Assembly: GCA_008636095.1 (NCBI GenBank) | Contig: VSJD01000325.1 | Span: 1 to 10,000, forward strand | Source: Kiritimatiellota bacterium | GTDB taxonomy: Bacteria; Verrucomicrobiota; Kiritimatiellia; JAAZAB01 | Length of the DNA: 10,000 nucleotides | Direction: 5' to 3' | In this document: positions 6,280 through 10,000 of the stretch, piece after piece | Layout of the letters: each line of letters begins with the position of its first letter | Numbering within the stretch: the first letter of the stretch is position 1 | The notes under the pieces: model-generated | The model's database searches: none | The model's input: the letters and a program-made list of their open reading frames with translations, nothing else | Told to the model about the DNA's origin: nothing | Position numbers and translations under genes: made by a program

Positions 6280-7527
6280 TCAAGCGATATCCAGTGCCTC
6301 GGCCACGGCAATGGCGGCCCATTGATCAAGTCGCCGCGGATCGTTACAGACCGTGGTGATATCTTTCAAAATCCACTCGCAACGATTTTGGCGGGTGGCG
6401 GCGCGCACGGTCTTCAGGTAATTCCGCACCAGTTCCGGATCAAAAGTCACTGCGGCCAGATGGGCAGGATTAGGTTTGAAGGAGAAGACATAATCGCCGC
6501 TGATCGTCTCGGAAGCTTCCGCCAGGTTGATCCAGGGGCTCATGCTGATTTTACGCAGGTTCTTGATGGAGCGCAGGATTCCGACCTTTTTATGCAATGG
6601 CTCGCAGCATCCGTAATATGTCAGCCCGAAACGGCTTAACACTTTCCGCTCATACTGCAACGCAAACTCCTCGTGCATTTCCGGCGACACCCCGGAAAAT
6701 ATCTGCGCCGTAGAACAGCCCCATTGTTCTTTGGCCGTCACACGATGGCCAGCATGGTTTTCGCGTGGTAATTCATCGGTGATTCCATATCCGCCCGAGC
6801 CGACGGTCCAGATGCCGTTGCCGACGTCCAGCATGCCTTCTTTTTCCTGGCGGTCCAGCGCCTCATTCAGCGCCCTTGTGAAATTGCCCAGGACGCGATG
6901 AACCAGGCCGGGGCGGTCATACATATCAATGAATAATCGCTCGATGCCGTACCAATGAATCATCTGGTCCCAGGGCGAATGCCATTGATGGACAATCCCG
7001 CGTTTTTTGACCGGGATGATGCCGTCGAATATTTCACACAGGCTTTGATAATTTTCCTCGGTGGCGGCGCGATCATACCATACGCGCGGAGTGACGATCC
7101 GGTCCGCGTCCGCTTCATTATCAATGACCGGGATATAGCCCACGTTCAAACCGTCATCGGCCCGGTTTAATTGTTCCTGGATGCCATAATCGGCGTAACT
7201 GCCGGTTGGTCCACCCACAAGGGATGAATAAACGACCGGTTCAACGATCATATCGCAACGGAAGTGGTTCCACTGGTAAAGTTCCTGACGCAGGCCGGTT
7301 TCGAGTGCCCTTGTGTCGCGCCCCGCGCAATGCGGTTTCAATTCCTCGCATTTTTTAAATTCGTTCCAGGGAATCTGGTAGATGAAAACAAGGGGACGAG
7401 TCGGCTCCAAGCGGTTCAGTTTCCGCCACAGTTCATAAGTGGTCTTCTGTTCAGACAGGTTGCCGATATCATATTTTTCCCTGGCAAGGTCCCGTAATAT
7501 TTGGCGGTCATGATTGGAAATTTTCAT
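6280..7527 (-). CDS. Uroporphyrinogen decarboxylase-superfamily protein (TCP-2-like), putative methyltransferase
   Basis: A 415-residue cytoplasmic protein with no signal peptide. The N-terminus (ISNHDRQILRDLA, then TYELWRKLNRLEPTRPLVFI) and the motif YYGCCEPLHKK followed by SIKNLRKISMSPW match what I know of the UROD/cobalamin-independent methionine synthase-like proteins often labelled 'trimethylamine corrinoid protein 2'. Relatives in this fold (MtaA, MtbA, CmuA) move methyl groups between corrinoid proteins and thiols using a zinc site. Cys307, Cys308, Glu309 and His312 are the obvious candidates for metal or substrate contacts here. It is too divergent to be a heme-pathway HemE. ATG at 7527-7525 overlaps the stop of the GH95 gene as ATGA with no good Shine-Dalgarno, indicating translational coupling. 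Substrate unknown; no corrinoid protein gene is in the window. Confidence 0.82.
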   Translation of the reverse strand: MKISNHDRQILRDLAREKYDIGNLSEQKTTYELWRKLNRLEPTRPLVFIYQIPWNEFKKCEELKPHCAGRDTRALETGLRQELYQWNHFRCDMIVEPVVYSSLVGGPTGSYADYGIQEQLNRADDGLNVGYIPVIDNEADADRIVTPRVWYDRAATEENYQSLCEIFDGIIPVKKRGIVHQWHSPWDQMIHWYGIERLFIDMYDRPGLVHRVLGNFTRALNEALDRQEKEGMLDVGNGIWTVGSGGYGITDELPRENHAGHRVTAKEQWGCSTAQIFSGVSPEMHEEFALQYERKVLSRFGLTYYGCCEPLHKKVGILRSIKNLRKISMSPWINLAEASETISGDYVFSFKPNPAHLAAVTFDPELVRNYLKTVRAATRQNRCEWILKDITTVCNDPRRLDQWAAIAVAEALDIA

Positions 7528-9863
7528 AGGCGTTCATTTTGTTGTGACAATTGATATTTTCTGCCTTTGACTGTGTTGAATTTTATATAATTTCCCGTGG
7601 TTTCCACACCGGTGATTAAACGTTTGCCGCATTTTATCTTTACCGGCCCATGCGGTCGGCATAGTTTAACCCGGCAGTCTTGTCCGGCCAGACTATGAAT
7701 CACGACGTTTTCGATGGCTCCGTCCTTCCAGAAAATGTCAACAATAAAACCGCCGCGCGCTTTTAAACCTTTAATGTGTCCATGCTTCCATTGCCGTGGC
7801 AGGGCCGGCAGAATTCTGATCAGTCCATTATGCGACTGCAAAAGCATTTCGATGATGGCGGCCGAAGCTCCGAGAGTGGCTTCAATCTGGAACAACCGGT
7901 CGCCATTCGGCCAATATAGCGACAATCCCTGAAAGCGCCAGTCATTATGAATGGTCAGCAGGTTGTCCATCATGCAGCTTTTGGCAAGATAGGCGAGACA
8001 TTGGAGGGCTTTATCCCCTCCCCCAAGCCGGGCATGAAGTAATGCCATATACGGGTAACTCCATCCGGCATTATCCGCCAAGCCGCAATCTTGGCGGGCT
8101 TTTAAGGCTTTTGCTGCGGATTTGATCAATACGGAGGTATCTTCGAGGGAAAACATATTGCCCGGAAACAACGGATAAAGATGACTGAAATGACGATGTT
8201 TCGGGTTATCCCGGTTGACGGGATTGGCCCATTCCTTAAGCATGCCGTTTTTATCCACCGGCCAATCAGGGAGATGATCGAGAATTTCCCGCCATTTGCC
8301 CTGTTCATCCAAGTCCTGTCGTAATATTCCGCCGGCCGTCAGAAGGTTCCCAAACAGTTCGCGGATAATGGCAATATCCATGGTGGCATTTGTGGTTATC
8401 ATTTTATGCCCCTGCCATTTGCCGCCTCTTTCCAGTGGGATGTTTTCAGGCGAGGTGGACGGTGCGATCACGTATTTCCCTGATTTATTCTTGATCAGGA
8501 AGTCCATATAAAAATCGGCGACTTTCCGCATGTAGGGATAGGCAACGTCTTTTAGGAATTTTTCGTCAAGCGTGTATTCATAATGCTGCCAGAAATGTTG
8601 TGCCAACCAGCCGGCGGCCCCGGTCCAGGCCGCCCATGCACCCGGCAGTATTTGGCCTTCCCCGGCACAGGCAATCGGGAAAACCACTCCGTTACAACCA
8701 TAATAATTCTTTGCATTTTTCATGCCATCCGGAATCAAGTTCTGCACGAAATCGAACAATGGCTGAGTAAATTCGCTTAGATTGCCGGACTCGGCCGGCC
8801 AGTAAGCCATTTGCATGTTCATATCCAGGTGATAATCGCTTTGCCAGGCGGGATGCATGGCCCGGTTCCATTTTCCCTGCAGGTTCAGCGCTTTGGAGCC
8901 GGGCCGGCTCCCGGCAATCAGCAGGTAACGTCCCATTTTAAGCATCAGCTCAAACAGATGATCGGGTGGGGCGCCGTTAAACGCGTCGCGCATGAGAGCG
9001 TCGGTTGTCCGCGGATTTCCATGATTACCGCCGTTCAATGAAAAATCAACCCTGCCGAAGAATCGGCGATGATCGCGCACGTGCTCCTTTAGCAGGAGAT
9101 CATAGTTTTCGGGGATGGCTGTTTCTTCTTTGTTCGCTTCGACTTGAATGGTGGTTAATATTAGAATTTCATGGGCTCCCGAAATAACAAACCGGGACTG
9201 GCCGGGAATGGATGAAATCCGTCCTTTGGAAAGGATCACCTTGTTTTTTATTCGGAACATAACGCCGTTTTGAATATCGGCAGTCATGATCTGGCAATTG
9301 TCATGTGCCCGAAAACTCAAACGGCAATCAGGGGAGTTTTCCCTTTCCAAGGATAGAGCGACCGACAGCGGGCGATCTCCGGCGCATTTAAGGCGGGTTA
9401 CCAAAACATTGTGGACGGCGGAAACAAAATTGGTCCGTTCATATTTAGCCGTTGCTGTGGCAAAATTAATTTTTATCAGGCCGTTTTTAAGGTCAAGGAT
9501 CCTCGAATAGCCTGTCACCGGTTCCGGACGCAGGGACTCGATAATCAGATTCCCGGCCGGTTGATACTCATACATCACCCGTCCGGAGACGTCACCCTCT
9601 GGCTGGAATTTTTCGACCAGCAAACGCGCGCCCTTTTCCCAATCCTTGCCCAACAAGTGTTTTCTGATGCGCGGAAGATAACTCGCGCAAACCTTTGTTT
9701 TCCTGTTCAGGATTTTTCGCCAGACCGCTTCATGATTCAGGCAAATGCATTCACGCAGGGGATAGCCCATTGCCATGGCGGCCATTCGTCCGTTTCCCAA
9801 CGGCAGTCCCTCTAGCCAGCAGTCGGCCGGACGGTTGAAGAACAATAAATCATCTCTTTTCAT
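7524..9863 (-). CDS. Glycoside hydrolase family 95-like protein (alpha-1,2-L-fucosidase / alpha-L-galactosidase type)
   Basis: A 779-residue protein of normal GH95 length: N-terminal beta domain, (alpha/alpha)6 barrel, C-terminal beta domain. Family landmarks: WLEGLPLGNGRMAAMAMG (16-33), NHEAVW (43-48), LQGKWN (328-333), DYHLDMNMQMAYWPAESGNL (343-362), TSPEN with Glu473, HRHFSHLY (556-563) and EMLLQSHNGLIRILPALP. GH95 is an inverting family; by spacing to Bifidobacterium AfcA (N421, N423, E566, D766), Glu473 would be the acid. The water-activating positions are altered: DMN (Asp347, Asn349) instead of NxN, and QIEATLG (Glu661) instead of the usual QIDGNFG. Activity or specificity may therefore differ. 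There is no signal peptide (start MKRDDLLFF), suggesting cytoplasmic action on imported oligosaccharides. It overlaps the upstream gene by 14 bases and the UROD-like gene by 4. An AAAGAAA stretch is the only weak ribosome site. Confidence 0.92.
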   Translation of the reverse strand: MKRDDLLFFNRPADCWLEGLPLGNGRMAAMAMGYPLRECICLNHEAVWRKILNRKTKVCASYLPRIRKHLLGKDWEKGARLLVEKFQPEGDVSGRVMYEYQPAGNLIIESLRPEPVTGYSRILDLKNGLIKINFATATAKYERTNFVSAVHNVLVTRLKCAGDRPLSVALSLERENSPDCRLSFRAHDNCQIMTADIQNGVMFRIKNKVILSKGRISSIPGQSRFVISGAHEILILTTIQVEANKEETAIPENYDLLLKEHVRDHRRFFGRVDFSLNGGNHGNPRTTDALMRDAFNGAPPDHLFELMLKMGRYLLIAGSRPGSKALNLQGKWNRAMHPAWQSDYHLDMNMQMAYWPAESGNLSEFTQPLFDFVQNLIPDGMKNAKNYYGCNGVVFPIACAGEGQILPGAWAAWTGAAGWLAQHFWQHYEYTLDEKFLKDVAYPYMRKVADFYMDFLIKNKSGKYVIAPSTSPENIPLERGGKWQGHKMITTNATMDIAIIRELFGNLLTAGGILRQDLDEQGKWREILDHLPDWPVDKNGMLKEWANPVNRDNPKHRHFSHLYPLFPGNMFSLEDTSVLIKSAAKALKARQDCGLADNAGWSYPYMALLHARLGGGDKALQCLAYLAKSCMMDNLLTIHNDWRFQGLSLYWPNGDRLFQIEATLGASAAIIEMLLQSHNGLIRILPALPRQWKHGHIKGLKARGGFIVDIFWKDGAIENVVIHSLAGQDCRVKLCRPHGPVKIKCGKRLITGVETTGNYIKFNTVKGRKYQLSQQNERL

Positions 9864-10000
9864 TGAGTTTCTTTAATTGCCTGACGAATGGCTCGAGAAT
9901 CAGGCCGTTTTCCGTCGGCACATCCCAGGAGACAACCCCGCCTTTCGCGTTGACATCCCTGGTATAACCCAACACAAATTCATCCGTAAAACGGGGTTCG
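9850..10000 (-). CDS. Unidentified protein, C-terminal end only
   Basis: An open frame enters from the right edge and stops at TGA 9852-9850, giving 49 residues. It ends with GYTRDVNAKGGVVSWDVPTE, NGLILEPFVRQLKKLNEKR. The stretch GGVVSWDVP looks like a late beta-strand of a TIM barrel followed by a C-terminal helix, as in several glycosidase-like families, but the family is not identified. It overlaps the GH95 start by 14 bases, so it is very probably the preceding gene of the same operon. Confidence 0.7.
   Translation of the reverse strand, partial: EPRFTDEFVLGYTRDVNAKGGVVSWDVPTENGLILEPFVRQLKKLNEKR

Noticed and set aside
6121..6639. Plus-strand open frame (172 codons) and minus frame 5971-6210
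   Set aside because: They run through the palindrome or antisense to the UROD-like gene and show no family resemblance.
9411..9815. Plus-strand open frame (134 codons) opposite the GH95 gene
   Set aside because: It is antisense to conserved GH95 sequence, with no supporting motif or ribosome site.

Overview
The window looks like a chromosomal stretch from a Gram-negative, polysaccharide-degrading bacterium. An RND efflux pump and its lipoprotein adaptor imply an outer membrane. A GH95-type fucosidase, a large secreted glycosidase-like protein, a Gfo/Idh/MocA oxidoreductase and a UROD-superfamily protein of the TCP-2-like kind form a mix I associate with the PVC group (Kiritimatiellota, Lentisphaerota, Verrucomicrobiota). 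That placement is inference from gene content; no rRNA or marker gene is present.

Layout. (1) Bases 1-2993, minus strand, read right to left: a Gfo/Idh/MocA dehydrogenase, then an RND membrane-fusion lipoprotein, then the N-terminal quarter of an HAE1-type RND permease that runs off the left edge. Adaptor and permease share a 4-base ATGA overlap. (2) Bases 2994-3431: a divergent intergenic region with three direct repeats of TGTATGCTAAAT, a cluster of GC-rich hairpins and a possible 12-codon leader ORF. (3) Bases 3432-5888, plus strand: a lone 818-residue exported protein, probably a TIM-barrel glycoside hydrolase of unassigned family. (4) Bases 5889-6279: the gap between convergent genes, containing a 199-base imperfect palindrome whose left arm is split by a small hairpin. 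(5) Bases 6280-10000, minus strand: a tightly packed operon of an unidentified gene (3' end only), a GH95 enzyme and a UROD-like protein, with 14-base and 4-base overlaps.

How it may work together. The secreted plus-strand protein would act on glycans outside the cytoplasm. The GH95 protein has no visible signal peptide, so it would trim imported fucosyl (or L-galactosyl) oligosaccharides inside the cell. The UROD-like protein is translationally coupled to it and might process a methylated or otherwise modified product. The Gfo/Idh/MocA enzyme would oxidise or epimerise a sugar, and the RND pump exports an unknown compound. These links are inferred from position and family.

The most unusual non-coding signals are the 199-base palindrome at 6042-6240 and a family of CTTG-loop hairpins with covarying stems. 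Two copies lie upstream of the secreted protein gene, and a related third copy sits as a clean 21-base interruption inside the palindrome arm downstream of it.
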